A stretch of DNA of 64,000 nucleotides from Actinoallomurus iriomotensis (GCF_030269445.1 NZ_BSTJ01000019.1:1-64000), one strand, 5' to 3'. Shown: positions 36,775-44,895, counted from the stretch's first letter. Numbers and translations: made by a program. The notes: generated by a model not told the origin, from the letters alone.

Positions 36775-36976
36775 CCACCCCTGAACGGCCCTCGTCTGGA
36801 AGGCATCCGCGAGAACCTGAAGACCGCATCGCCGACGCGGCACCCACGATGCCGTACCGCACGACATCTCCGCCGCAGACCGGCGCACCGTCGCCGGCCT
36901 GATCACACAACGCGCCGGAGAGGAAACCGACCTCGAACGCCGACTGGCGGCCATGGACCTTCCTGAAGCCCTACAT

Positions 36977-38968
36977 CTAGAGCACACCGGCCTCGGCCAG
37001 CCACTGCCAGAGCTCGTCCTGCCGGACGATCGTGACGCCGAGCTTGTCGGCCTTGGTGGTCTTGGCGGCTCCGACGTTGTCGCCGGCGAGCAGGTAGTCG
37101 GTGTTGGCCGAAACCGACGAGGCGGTCGTCGCCCCCGCCTTCTCGACCAGGCGTGTGACGTCCGGGCGGCTGATCTTCGCGCCCGAGCGTGGGTCGGTGA
37201 ACGACCCGGTGATCACGGCCGACTTGCCCTTCAGCGGTGAGTCTCCCGCGGCCGCCGCGTCGACCGGCCGGTCCTCGTCCAGCACATCGAGGTTCACGCC
37301 GCGCTCACGCAGTCTGGCGATCTCCTCCCGGACCTCCGCGCGGGCGAAGAAGGCGACGACGCTCTCGGCGACCTTCGGGCCGATGTCGCGGATCGCCACC
37401 AAATCCTCGACCGTCGCCGCCGCGACGTCCTCGATGCGCTCGTAGCCGGCCAGGCACAGGCGCTTGGCCGTGCCCTCGGAGGCCATCGGGATCGCCAGCC
37501 CGATCAAGGCGCGCCGCAGCCCCATACCCTTGGAGGACGCGATCGAGTCGACCATGTTCTTGGCGCTGACCTCGCCCATCCGCTCGTAGGCGAGCAACTG
37601 CTCAGCCGTCAGATCGTAAAGGTCACTGCGGCGCTTGAGCACACCGTCCTCGGCGAGCCTCTCAATCCAGACGTCGCCGACTCCCTCCATGTCGGCCGCC
37701 TGCCGTGAGGCCCAGTGCATCAGCCGGCGTGTCGCCTGCGCCGGGCACTGCAGGTTCACACACCAGCGCTCCTCACCGGTGCCACGGATCTCCAGTTCGG
37801 AACCGCACGACGGGCAGTGCGTCGGCGGGACGATCTCGACCTCGGTCCCGTCGCGCTCCTCCGGTAGCGAACGGCCTGCGAAGGGGATCACATCGCCGCG
37901 CCGTACGACCGCGACCATGTCTCCGATCCGTAGATCGCGCTCACGGATCAACCTCGGGTTGTGGAGGGTGATGTTCTCCACCGTCACTCCACCGACGAAC
38001 ACCGGCGCGACCCTCGCGCGCGGCGGAACCCGGCCGATCTTGCCCACCGGCCACTCCACCGACAGCAGCTTGGTCAGCTTCTCCTCCGGCGGATACTTGA
38101 ACGCGATCGCCCCACGCGGCTCGGCGCTGTTGAAGCCCGCCGCATCGAACGCCGTCGGCTCATGCAACCGTACGACCGCGCCGTCGATGTCGTAATCGAG
38201 CCCGTCGCGGCGGCGGCCGATCTCCTCGATCGCCGCGATCACCTCCTCGGCGCTCGCGCACACGTACTGGGCGACCGGCTCGAAACCCGCCGGGACCTCC
38301 AGCGCGGCGCCGTCACGATCGGCGCCGAACGCGAAGAACCGCAGCAGCCGCTTGGCGTTCGCGGCGGCCACAGGATCCTTCAGCACCAGCGTCCCGGCCG
38401 CGCCCGACCGTGGGTTGGTCAGCGTACGGTCCGGGTGCGCCTCGTTGTAAGCGGCCCACACCGACCGCGACATCACCGCCTCGCCACGGACCTCCACACG
38501 CCCGGGCGCCTCGATCGTGACCGGCAGACCGGGAATCACATGGCGCACCTTGTCGGTCACCAGCTCACCGACCGTGCCCGTGCCGCGCGTGGCGACATAG
38601 TCCAGGTTCCCGTCGCTGTAGACCACGCTGAGCGAAAGCCCGTCAAGCTTCTCCGACACGCGGAAGACCTGGCCGCCGAAGCGCTCGCAGAACGTCCGGA
38701 TCTGCTCCTCGCCGGTCGCCTTCGCCAGTGAGAGCATCGGACGCGCGTGCCGCACCGTCGGGCCGGTCAGCTCCGCCGGCGCGTTGACCTTGCCGAGCGG
38801 GCTGTCGGCCGGCTCCAGCTCCGGATGCTCAGCGACCAGCGCCGCCAGCTCATCCTTCAACGCGTCGTAATCGGCGTCTGGCAGCGGGCTGTCGCCGGTG
38901 CCGTAGTACAGGTCGTTCAGGCGCTTGACCTCAACGGTCAGCTCAGCGATCCGCTCACCTATGTCCAC
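36977..38968 (-). CDS. ligA: Divergent NAD-dependent DNA ligase (LigA-like)
   Basis: A 663-residue NAD+-dependent ligase with all domains: Ia (LNDLYYGTGDSPLPDADYDALKDEL), nucleotidyltransferase with the lysine motif EKLDG (K107), OB fold, a Cys4 zinc finger (CPSC...CVNLQC), helix-hairpin-helix region (ALIGLAIPMASEGTAKRL, DLVAIRDIGPKVAESVVAFF) and a C-terminal BRCT (LKGKSAVITGSFTDPRSGAKISRPDV). The motifs differ from housekeeping LigA (KLDG for KIDG, NPRSGAAGTL for NPRNAAAGSL), suggesting an accessory paralogue. The GTG at 38968 puts the start where the family begins; an alternative GTG is at 39001. No ribosome-binding site decides it. Confidence 0.9.
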   Translation of the reverse strand: MDIGERIAELTVEVKRLNDLYYGTGDSPLPDADYDALKDELAALVAEHPELEPADSPLGKVNAPAELTGPTVRHARPMLSLAKATGEEQIRTFCERFGGQVFRVSEKLDGLSLSVVYSDGNLDYVATRGTGTVGELVTDKVRHVIPGLPVTIEAPGRVEVRGEAVMSRSVWAAYNEAHPDRTLTNPRSGAAGTLVLKDPVAAANAKRLLRFFAFGADRDGAALEVPAGFEPVAQYVCASAEEVIAAIEEIGRRRDGLDYDIDGAVVRLHEPTAFDAAGFNSAEPRGAIAFKYPPEEKLTKLLSVEWPVGKIGRVPPRARVAPVFVGGVTVENITLHNPRLIRERDLRIGDMVAVVRRGDVIPFAGRSLPEERDGTEVEIVPPTHCPSCGSELEIRGTGEERWCVNLQCPAQATRRLMHWASRQAADMEGVGDVWIERLAEDGVLKRRSDLYDLTAEQLLAYERMGEVSAKNMVDSIASSKGMGLRRALIGLAIPMASEGTAKRLCLAGYERIEDVAAATVEDLVAIRDIGPKVAESVVAFFARAEVREEIARLRERGVNLDVLDEDRPVDAAAAGDSPLKGKSAVITGSFTDPRSGAKISRPDVTRLVEKAGATTASSVSANTDYLLAGDNVGAAKTTKADKLGVTIVRQDELWQWLAEAGVL

Positions 38969-39436
38969 CCCTCGATTAAACGCCAAGCCACCGACAACCA
39001 CGCCTTGCCAGAGCCCACCGGATGCTCGGTACGCACGGCGCCGGCGTGTCCGGGCAGTCCGACACCGGCGGGCCGGAGGCCGACCACTCCGGGTTCACCG
39101 GCTCCAGGTTCGACAGGCCGGAGGGAATCGTCGGCGGGAACACCGCTGGCGGAGGGTGACGCGCAACGGCGGTATCGACAGCGGAGAGCGGACCCGTACA
39201 GGCCGACGCCGAAGCGCGCGGCACGAGCGAGCTCTCGCGTGTCGGCGTGGCCGGGCCCGCGCTGAGGCGAGCGTGCGCCTCGGCGCGGTACCCGGCAGCA
39301 CCGACCTCAGGTTGGCGAAGAGCCACCCCGAAATACTCGTCGGAAAGGCCGATCGGAGCCGATGGCCGATACTCGCCACCGGCCATCCTGGTGGCCGCGT
39401 CACTTGACGGCGGCTCTGTGCATCAGCCCGTCAGAA
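38969..39436. other. Region without a recognised gene
   Basis: About 470 nt upstream of the ligase. Frames on both strands stay open because of the GC content, but none has a family match, a convincing start or actinobacterial codon bias. It may hold the ligase promoter. Confidence 0.45.
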
Positions 39437-39562
39437 TCAGTTGACCGTCCAATCGGTCGTGAGGCTTTGGATCCGGCCCGGCCCCTGCGCTCCGCCGAGG
39501 AAGGCACTCCAGCCGGCTCCGGTCGCCATGGTGACTTTGGGATCGAGGTCGAACTCATCCAT
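39437..39562 (-). CDS. 41-residue peptide with an FxLD-like motif (candidate RiPP precursor)
   Basis: A short gene with ATG and a strong site (AAGGGA seven bases upstream). It begins MDEFDLDPKVTM; the EFDLD segment resembles the F-x-L-D box of class I lanthipeptide leaders (FxLD family), which docks to the dehydratase. The rest is rich in Gly, Thr and Ser and ends LTTDWTVN, with no cysteine, so it cannot form lanthionine rings in the normal way. No lanthipeptide synthetase is in the window. The nearest RiPP enzyme is the radical SAM protein at 41.7 kb on the same strand, and an MFS exporter starts 238 nt away in the opposite direction. It could be a stranded precursor, or an unrelated small protein. 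Confidence 0.5.
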   Translation of the reverse strand: MDEFDLDPKVTMATGAGWSAFLGGAQGPGRIQSLTTDWTVN

Positions 39563-39799
39563 TCGAAATCCCTTCGCCGATTGATCCAATTGGCATATCA
39601 AAACCAGTAAAGCGCACGGCGAACGGAGGTGTCCATGCCACCTAGGTGGAAGATCGAGGCGCCGAGACGCGTGCGTGCAGCCTGACGACAACGGTCCTTT
39701 CGGTGTCATCCGGGGTGGTGCTCGCCGCGTGTTCCCGGCACCATAACGGGCATTGCCCCCGCCAATCGCTACGCACAAGATCACATAGGCAGAGAAGGG

Positions 39800-41059
39800 A
39801 TGGATCGTGGTCGCATGAATGGGCTGGCCGTCCTCTCAGAACGCAACTTCCGGCGGTTCTTCGTCGGCCAGTCCGCGTCACTGCTCGGTGACGGCATGGT
39901 CATGGTCGCTCTCGCGTTCGCGGTGCTGGACCTCACCAGGTCACCCGCCGGCCTCGGCTACGTCCTCGCCGCCCGCAGCATCCCGATGGTCGCCGTCATG
40001 CTCATCGGCGGGGTCATCGCCGACCGATTCCCACGCCGTCGCATCATGGTGACCGCCGACGTCGCCCGCTTCCTCGGCCAGGCGACGATGGCGGCGCTGC
40101 TGATCAGCGGACATGCCAGGATCTGGGAACTCGCCGCCCTCCAAGCCCTGCATGGCGTGGCGACCGGCACCTTCAACCCCGCCTCCACCGGGCTGATCCC
40201 CTCCATCGTGACCGGCGGCCGACTCCAGCAGGCGAACGCGCTGCGCGGGCTGTCGATCTCGATCGGCAGCATCGCCGGACCCGCCGCGGCCGGTGTCCTG
40301 GTCGCGACGGCAGGCCCCGGATGGGCGGTCGCCGTCGACGCGGCCACCTTCGCCATCAGCGCGATCATGCTCACCCGGCTACGGCTCCCCGCGCACCTCC
40401 CACCGGCGGCGCAATCCTTCCTGCGGGACCTGCGCGAGGGGTGGAACGAGTTCAGTTCCCGCACCTGGGTGTGGACCATCGTCACCGTCGCCTCGTTCAC
40501 CAACATGCTCTTCTCGGCGTTCCTGGTCCTCGGCCCGGCGGTCAGTGAACACTCCCTCGGCGGCCCCGCCGCATGGGCGACGATCGTCACCGCGATCGGC
40601 GTCGGGTCCGTGATCGGCGGCATCGCCGCCCTCCACATGCACCCGGCTCACCCGCTGCGGACCGGCGTACTCGCCCTCGCGCTCTGCCCCCTGCCCACCC
40701 TCGGCCTCGGCGCTCACGTGCCCGCCATCGCGGTGGCCGGCCTCGCCATGCTCTGCGGCATCGGCCTCACCGTCTTCAACACGCTGCTCGAGACCGCCCT
40801 GCAACACCATGTCCCCGACAAATCCCTGTCCCGGGTCAGCGCCTACGACTGGTTCGGCTCCCTCGCCGGCCAGCCCATCGGCCAAGCCACCGCAGGCCCA
40901 CTCGCCGCGGGACTCGGCACCTACCCCATCCTCTGGCTGGCCGGCATCGCCCAGCTCCTCATCGCCCTGGTCACCCTCGCCGTTCCTGCCGTACGCCGGC
41001 TGCCGGCGGGCGGCGAGCGCGAGAGATCGACTCCCGTCCCCACACGTCAGGAGTCCTGA
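39800..41059 (+). CDS. MFS transporter (multidrug/macrolide efflux type)
   Basis: A 419-residue inner-membrane protein with about 12 hydrophobic segments of the MFS_3/enterobactin-exporter-like group: NFRRFFVGQSASLLGDGMVMVALAFAVLDL opens it, and the A-motif loop is GVIADRFPRRRIMV near residue 73. It probably exports a small molecule by proton antiport. It converges on the RiPP-type operon with 11 nt between the stops, and starts near the FxLD-like peptide, so it might export a peptide product (speculative). Starts at 39800 or at the ATG at 39815 (MNGLAVLSERNF) are both possible; a purine run AGAAGGG abuts the first. Confidence 0.9.
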   Translation: MDRGRMNGLAVLSERNFRRFFVGQSASLLGDGMVMVALAFAVLDLTRSPAGLGYVLAARSIPMVAVMLIGGVIADRFPRRRIMVTADVARFLGQATMAALLISGHARIWELAALQALHGVATGTFNPASTGLIPSIVTGGRLQQANALRGLSISIGSIAGPAAAGVLVATAGPGWAVAVDAATFAISAIMLTRLRLPAHLPPAAQSFLRDLREGWNEFSSRTWVWTIVTVASFTNMLFSAFLVLGPAVSEHSLGGPAAWATIVTAIGVGSVIGGIAALHMHPAHPLRTGVLALALCPLPTLGLGAHVPAIAVAGLAMLCGIGLTVFNTLLETALQHHVPDKSLSRVSAYDWFGSLAGQPIGQATAGPLAAGLGTYPILWLAGIAQLLIALVTLAVPAVRRLPAGGERERSTPVPTRQES

Positions 41060-41070
41060 GCCGGTCGGTG

Positions 41071-41700
41071 CTACACCGCCGAGTAGGGGATCGGCCAGCG
41101 GCGCAGCCGGAACGGCAACACCACGTGCCGCCCGGCGCCGAGCCGCAGCGCGAGGCCGGCGGTGAGCAGTTCGTCGAGCAGCCGACCTGCCGCCGCGTCG
41201 CCGGTAGGGCACGTCGGCGTGGACAGGAGCGTCTCGAAGGCGGTGGCCCACCGGCCATCCGCGACGGTGCGCAGCCGTGCGCCGTCCGGCCGGATATCGC
41301 GCAGGGCGAGGAAACCCGGCCCTCGCCGGTACGTGCACAGCCCGAAGCGGAACCGCTCTCCCCACCGCGCGGCGAACCGCCGGCCCGCCGCGTTCGCCGC
41401 TCCCGCCGGTGGGTGCAGGTGGACCACGGTGCGCAGCGGCCAAGGCGGTTCACCGGCGAGATCCCAGTGCAGATCCACCTGGCCGGCCGTCGCCTCGGTG
41501 AGCAACCGCAGAGCGACGACGTCGAGGTCCGGATCCGCGCCCAGCCGGATGGGGTCGAGCAGCGTCAGGGATCGCGATCCGGACTCGGCCTCGGCCACCA
41601 CTCGTACGGCATGACTCGGGTCGGCCAGGAGTTCGTCGATGTGCACCGTCACGGCCGCCGGCCGGCGCGCACCCGAATCGGTCACCTCTGCCGTGTGCAT
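41071..41700 (-). CDS. DUF5825-type partner of a RiPP radical SAM enzyme
   Basis: A 209-residue soluble protein. It carries short recognisable stretches: VTVHIDELLADPSHAVRVV near the start, LDVVALRLLTEATAGQVDLHWDL, GFLALRDIRPDG, and the end GRHVVLPFRLRRWPIPYSAV. I recognise it as the DUF5825-like protein usually found beside B12-radical-SAM RiPP C-methyltransferases; this is from memory, not a search. The role is unknown; substrate recognition or chaperoning of the precursor is a guess. The ATG at 41700 has GGGAG at ideal spacing and lies 20 nt after the radical SAM stop, so it is the last gene of that operon. Confidence 0.75.
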   Translation of the reverse strand: MHTAEVTDSGARRPAAVTVHIDELLADPSHAVRVVAEAESGSRSLTLLDPIRLGADPDLDVVALRLLTEATAGQVDLHWDLAGEPPWPLRTVVHLHPPAGAANAAGRRFAARWGERFRFGLCTYRRGPGFLALRDIRPDGARLRTVADGRWATAFETLLSTPTCPTGDAAAGRLLDELLTAGLALRLGAGRHVVLPFRLRRWPIPYSAV

Positions 41701-41720
41701 TGAATCTCCCGATGAAGCGA

Positions 41721-43631
41721 TCAAGGTGCCGGTACGGGCCATGGCAGTGGCACGGACAGGTCGACCTGGTCGGACGGGCCACGGATGCTCGTGGTGGTGA
41801 GCCCGACCCAGCGGTCGCCCTCCACGAAGACGAGTCCACGCTCACGGAGACCGTGCAGCCAGCGGAACAGCTCGTCGGGATCCCAGGGCACACCGGCCTC
41901 CTCGAGGCGGCGCAGCAGGCCGGTGGGTGTACGGCCGTACTCCAGCTCCAGCCAGGCGCGCTGTTCCCGCGGATCCTCCAACGTATGGTCCGCGGGCTGC
42001 CATCCGGCCCGCCGATCCTCCAGCACGAACACCCCGTCGACCTCGAACCGGCGCAGCGAGCTGATCGCATGGTCACGTGCCCATTCCTCCGCGGCGGTCC
42101 TCAGCGGTTCGACCTGTTCTTCGGTGAGGCCACTCGGTGGAGTGTCGAACAGGTACACGAGGTCGTGCATGCGCTCCGGGGGCAGGTCGTAGACATAGCG
42201 GTACGGCTCCGCCGGCTCGCGAGTCGAAAAGCCCAACGACGGATCCTCGAAATGTGGGCTGAATCGATTGAGCTGGATTCGGGCCACGCTGTTGGGCGGC
42301 TGGAGGTGAACCAGAGCGGGCAACTGCGCGACGAGCGAGAGGTAGTCCGCCACCCGTTCGCCGGGAAAGCCGTACAGCCAGTTCCAGGCCACCGTCAGCC
42401 CGGCCGACTGGCAGTCCCGCAGCGTACGCACGTTGCGAGCCGCCGGCACTCCTTTGTCCATCCGGTGGAGGACGTCGTCCACCAGGGACTCGATGCCGGG
42501 CTGCACGCTGTAGACGCCTGCCGCCCGAAGCACACCGATCTGTTCGCTGGTGAGATTGGCCTTGACCTCATAATGCAGACGCATGTCCCAGCCCAGGCCG
42601 GAAACCTGGGGCAGAACGTCCCGCAGATACTGCGGCTCGAGGATGTTGTCCACGACCGTGACGTCGAGGACCTTGTGACGCGTCACCAGGTGTTCCAGTT
42701 CGGCGAGGAAGGTCTCCGGCCGCTTGGCGCGAAACGCCATCGTGGTGCCGTTGAGCCCGCAGAACGTGCAATGGTGATGCTCTCCCCACCAGCATCCGCG
42801 GGCCGACTCCATGACCAGCTCCGGCTCCACGTACGCGCTCACCGGAGAGGCGTCGAACGCGCCGAACCAGTCGTCGAAGTCCGGCGCGGCCATGTGGACC
42901 GGCGACACCAGTCTCACCGGCTGGCGGTTCGCGTGTGGCGTGCCGTGCTCGTCACGCCAGCAGAGTCCGGGGACGGAGGCCAGATCACCCGCGCCGTCAT
43001 CAGCGGCGAGCGTACGCAGCAGCAAGGGCAACGTCTCGTCGGCCTCACCGCGAAGCACCAGGTCGACGAAGTCGAACTCACGATGCAGCGCGACGCCCAT
43101 CTCTCCGTCGCAGTTTCCACCGCCGAAGAGTACGGTGATATCGCCTCGTCGCTGCTTGAGCCGCCGGGCGACGGCGAGGCTGGGCACGTTCTGCATGAAC
43201 GTCGTGCTGAATCCGACGACCTGCGGATCCAGTGCGATCAGCTCGTCGACGACGAGATCACAGAACGCGTCGGCCAGCTCACGCATCTTGCTCGCCTTCG
43301 TCAGTGAAAGTCCCCGACGAGCGGCGTACTGGCGCATTCCCTCGGCTCCGTACCCGTCCCCGTTCAACGCTCCGGCGAACACCCAGTCGCCCAGTGCGTG
43401 AGGGAAACCCTCCTCGGCGATGGCGGTGTAGTCGTACGGACCGAGCGCGCCATCGCTTTGCCGCAGGAGGAACTCCGCGAACCGCAGGCCACCGTGGTAT
43501 GCCAGAGGTCTGTCGACGCCGTGCGCGACGCATGCCGAGGCGAGGACTCCAAGCTGCAGCGACGGCCGCGACACGTCATGCCAGGGCATGCAGACCAGGC
43601 ATACCCTCGGTGAACCCGCAGTCATTTCCAT
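41721..43631 (-). CDS. Cobalamin-dependent radical SAM RiPP-maturation C-methyltransferase
   Basis: A 636-residue protein with an N-terminal B12-binding Rossmann domain (about 10-235: VCLVCMPWHDVSRPSLQLGVLAS, VVGFSTTFMQNVPSLAVARRLK, VLFGGGNCDGEMG) and a radical SAM barrel. Its cluster signature is CWWGEHHHCTFCGLNG (about residues 279-294, spacing Cx7Cx2C), typical of the RiPP maturation radical SAM protein 1 group. YEVKANLTSEQIGVLRAAGV and QPGIESLVDDVLHRMDKG follow. Such enzymes use two SAM molecules and methylcobalamin to methylate unactivated carbons of a precursor peptide. Two short leader-bearing peptides lie immediately upstream on the same strand. Start: ATG at 43631, or the ATG at 43625. 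Confidence 0.9.
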   Translation of the reverse strand: MEMTAGSPRVCLVCMPWHDVSRPSLQLGVLASACVAHGVDRPLAYHGGLRFAEFLLRQSDGALGPYDYTAIAEEGFPHALGDWVFAGALNGDGYGAEGMRQYAARRGLSLTKASKMRELADAFCDLVVDELIALDPQVVGFSTTFMQNVPSLAVARRLKQRRGDITVLFGGGNCDGEMGVALHREFDFVDLVLRGEADETLPLLLRTLAADDGAGDLASVPGLCWRDEHGTPHANRQPVRLVSPVHMAAPDFDDWFGAFDASPVSAYVEPELVMESARGCWWGEHHHCTFCGLNGTTMAFRAKRPETFLAELEHLVTRHKVLDVTVVDNILEPQYLRDVLPQVSGLGWDMRLHYEVKANLTSEQIGVLRAAGVYSVQPGIESLVDDVLHRMDKGVPAARNVRTLRDCQSAGLTVAWNWLYGFPGERVADYLSLVAQLPALVHLQPPNSVARIQLNRFSPHFEDPSLGFSTREPAEPYRYVYDLPPERMHDLVYLFDTPPSGLTEEQVEPLRTAAEEWARDHAISSLRRFEVDGVFVLEDRRAGWQPADHTLEDPREQRAWLELEYGRTPTGLLRRLEEAGVPWDPDELFRWLHGLRERGLVFVEGDRWVGLTTTSIRGPSDQVDLSVPLPWPVPAP

Positions 43632-43665
43632 TCGTCAAAGTGTCCGGACTCGTAACGGCCGGCGG

Positions 43666-43830
43666 TCAGGATTCTCGGTTGCGCGCAGTGGACTGAGCCT
43701 TACGGTCATCTCGTCGGCCGTTGGCCAGGGCCAGCTTCTTCGGGGCGGTATTCATGATGAGGCCGGGCTTCGATGGACGCCATTCGTCGGCAGTGTGCTT
43801 GATCGCGAGGGCAGACGTGGAGCTACTCAC
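43666..43830 (-). CDS. RiPP precursor peptide candidate 2 (54 residues)
   Basis: A GTG-initiated peptide with the ribosome-binding site GGAAGGACGGA and spacer identical to those of precursor 1. The N-terminal leader (VSSSTSALAIK then ADEWRPSKP) matches precursors 1 and 3 at most of the first 21 positions, while the C-terminal part (APKKLALANGRRDDRKAQ, ending NRES) is different and basic. Conserved leader plus variable tail is the hallmark of RiPP precursors. It ends 34 nt before the radical SAM gene, so it is in the same transcript. It has no cysteine, which fits C-methylation rather than thioether chemistry. Confidence 0.75.
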   Translation of the reverse strand: MSSSTSALAIKHTADEWRPSKPGLIMNTAPKKLALANGRRDDRKAQSTARNRES

Positions 43831-43866
43831 AGTTGTTCCGTCCTTCCAGCTCGCAGCGGCCGGCGG

Positions 43867-43998
43867 TCAGACGTTGTCTCGGCCGGGATCGGGCATGGTC
43901 AGCCTTTTTGAGGACTGATCGATAGTCGTACTGGGCCTCGACGGACGCCATTCGTCGGCGATTCGTTTGATCGTCAGGGCAGGCATGGAACTACTCAC
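43867..43998 (-). CDS. RiPP precursor peptide candidate 1 (43 residues)
   Basis: The first gene of the minus-strand operon, starting at a GTG behind GGAAGGACGGAACAACT. The leader reads VSSSMPALTIK followed by ADEWRPSRPS; the tail continues TTIDQSSKRLTMPDPGRDNV. The leader is shared with precursor 2 (36 nt downstream) and with the distant peptide at 51.8 kb. The 46-nt conserved element sits 64 nt upstream of its start. It is too small for routine gene calling, and the identity of the mature core is unknown. The frame is open further upstream, but the shared start with the other two copies fixes the GTG. Confidence 0.78.
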   Translation of the reverse strand: MSSSMPALTIKRIADEWRPSRPSTTIDQSSKRLTMPDPGRDNV

Positions 43999-44061
43999 AG
44001 TTGTTCCGTCCTTCCGGTATCGATCCGACTGGCCACCTTTAGGTGAACGCTGCTCACGATG

Positions 44062-44107
44062 AATCGGCGCCCGGCTACGGTCAAGACAGTTAAGGTATTT
44101 TCGAAGC
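44062..44107 (-). promoter_or_regulatory. Conserved upstream element, copy A (before precursor 1)
   Basis: A 46-nt block running GCTTCGAAAATA ... TGTCTTGACCGT ... GCGCCGATT on the minus strand. It matches copy B at 51745-51790 in 42 of 46 positions without gaps, while the sequence between it and the ribosome-binding site is poorly conserved. TTGACC could be a -35 box with a -10 (CATCGT) 17 nt later, or the block may bind a regulator. It is also AT-rich compared with its surroundings. Confidence 0.75.
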
Positions 44108-44197
44108 TTATATACGGTCTCGGTGTCATTGTCGTCCTGAACAGGTGCGCAATGATCGGGCAACGGGTTCGCAACGCGCTCACGCGACGATCGGGGC

Positions 44198-44548
44198 ATG
44201 AATGATCAACCCCGCTCCAGGCGCCTCAGGCGCACATCGTCGAAACTGCTGGCAGGCGCGATGCTGATGCTGATGCTGGCGGCGTCGGGAACGGCCGTCG
44301 GGCTGACCGCGGCGCCCGCATCCGCCGATCCCGGATCCTGCGGAGTACGCGTGGACTCCTATCCGGCCGGAGGACTCCAGCAGAACTATGTCGTCCGCAA
44401 CAAGTGCGCGACCGCGTACAACTTCGCGGTCATTCTGCCGAGCGCGAGCAGGCAGGCCTACCCGGGCTGTGTGAGGCTCCAGGGCGGCGAGACCTATACC
44501 TACTGGGCGGTCATCGCCGACGCCAACTGGTACGTCACTCTCTGCTGA
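44198..44548 (+). CDS. Small secreted four-cysteine protein 1
   Basis: A 116-residue exported protein of no family I recognise. The twin-arginine-like basic head is followed by a hydrophobic core (LLAGAMLMLMLAASGTAVGLTAA) and a cleavage site near ASA-DPG. The mature part of about 73 residues has four cysteines (in SCGVRV, RNKC, YPGC and the terminal VTLC), probably two disulfides. It shares the pattern DPGxCGVRV...VRNxC...YNFAVxLPS...PGC...NWYVxxC with the next gene, so they are tandem paralogues. It is divergent from the RiPP operon with 199 nt in between. Confidence 0.85.
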   Translation: MNDQPRSRRLRRTSSKLLAGAMLMLMLAASGTAVGLTAAPASADPGSCGVRVDSYPAGGLQQNYVVRNKCATAYNFAVILPSASRQAYPGCVRLQGGETYTYWAVIADANWYVTLC

Positions 44549-44572
44549 TCTGTCGTGAAAGGAGTTCGGCAC

Positions 44573-44893
44573 ATGCGCAAGCCCATTCGTAAGACGCCAC
44601 TCGTTTCCCTGCTCATCCTGACCGCCTCCGTAGTGGTCGCCGGCGGAGTGACGGCGTCACCCGCCTCCGCCGATCCCGGGTTCTGCGGGGTCCGCGTCAG
44701 CATGCAAGAGGGCGGTGGGCATCAGGAGATCTACACCGTCCGCAACCAGTGCGGCACGGGATACAACTTCGCGGTCTTCCTCCCGAGCCTCGGCCGCCGG
44801 GCGGACCCGGGGTGCAAGTACATCGGGCCCACGGGAACCACCGGCTTCTGGAGTGTCCAGGTCGACCCGAACTGGTACGTCCAGGTCTGCTGA
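44573..44893 (+). CDS. Small secreted four-cysteine protein 2
   Basis: A 106-residue exported paralogue of the preceding gene (24 nt between them). Signal peptide MRKPIRKTPLVSLLILTASV, cleavage near ASA-DPG, mature part about 72 residues with cysteines in FCGVRV, RNQC, DPGC and the final VQVC. The conserved aromatic pattern (GYNFAVFLPS, DPNWYVQVC) suggests a small beta-rich disulfide fold. Its function is unknown. The ATG at 44573 follows AAAGGAG at eight bases; the in-frame GTG at 44555 would place that site inside the gene. Confidence 0.85.
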   Translation: MRKPIRKTPLVSLLILTASVVVAGGVTASPASADPGFCGVRVSMQEGGGHQEIYTVRNQCGTGYNFAVFLPSLGRRADPGCKYIGPTGTTGFWSVQVDPNWYVQVC

Positions 44894-44895
44894 AT

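Noticed and set aside
38925-39444. Overlapping frames on both strands upstream of the DNA ligase
   Set aside because: No codon bias or similarity supports one over the other; no transposase motif could be confirmed.
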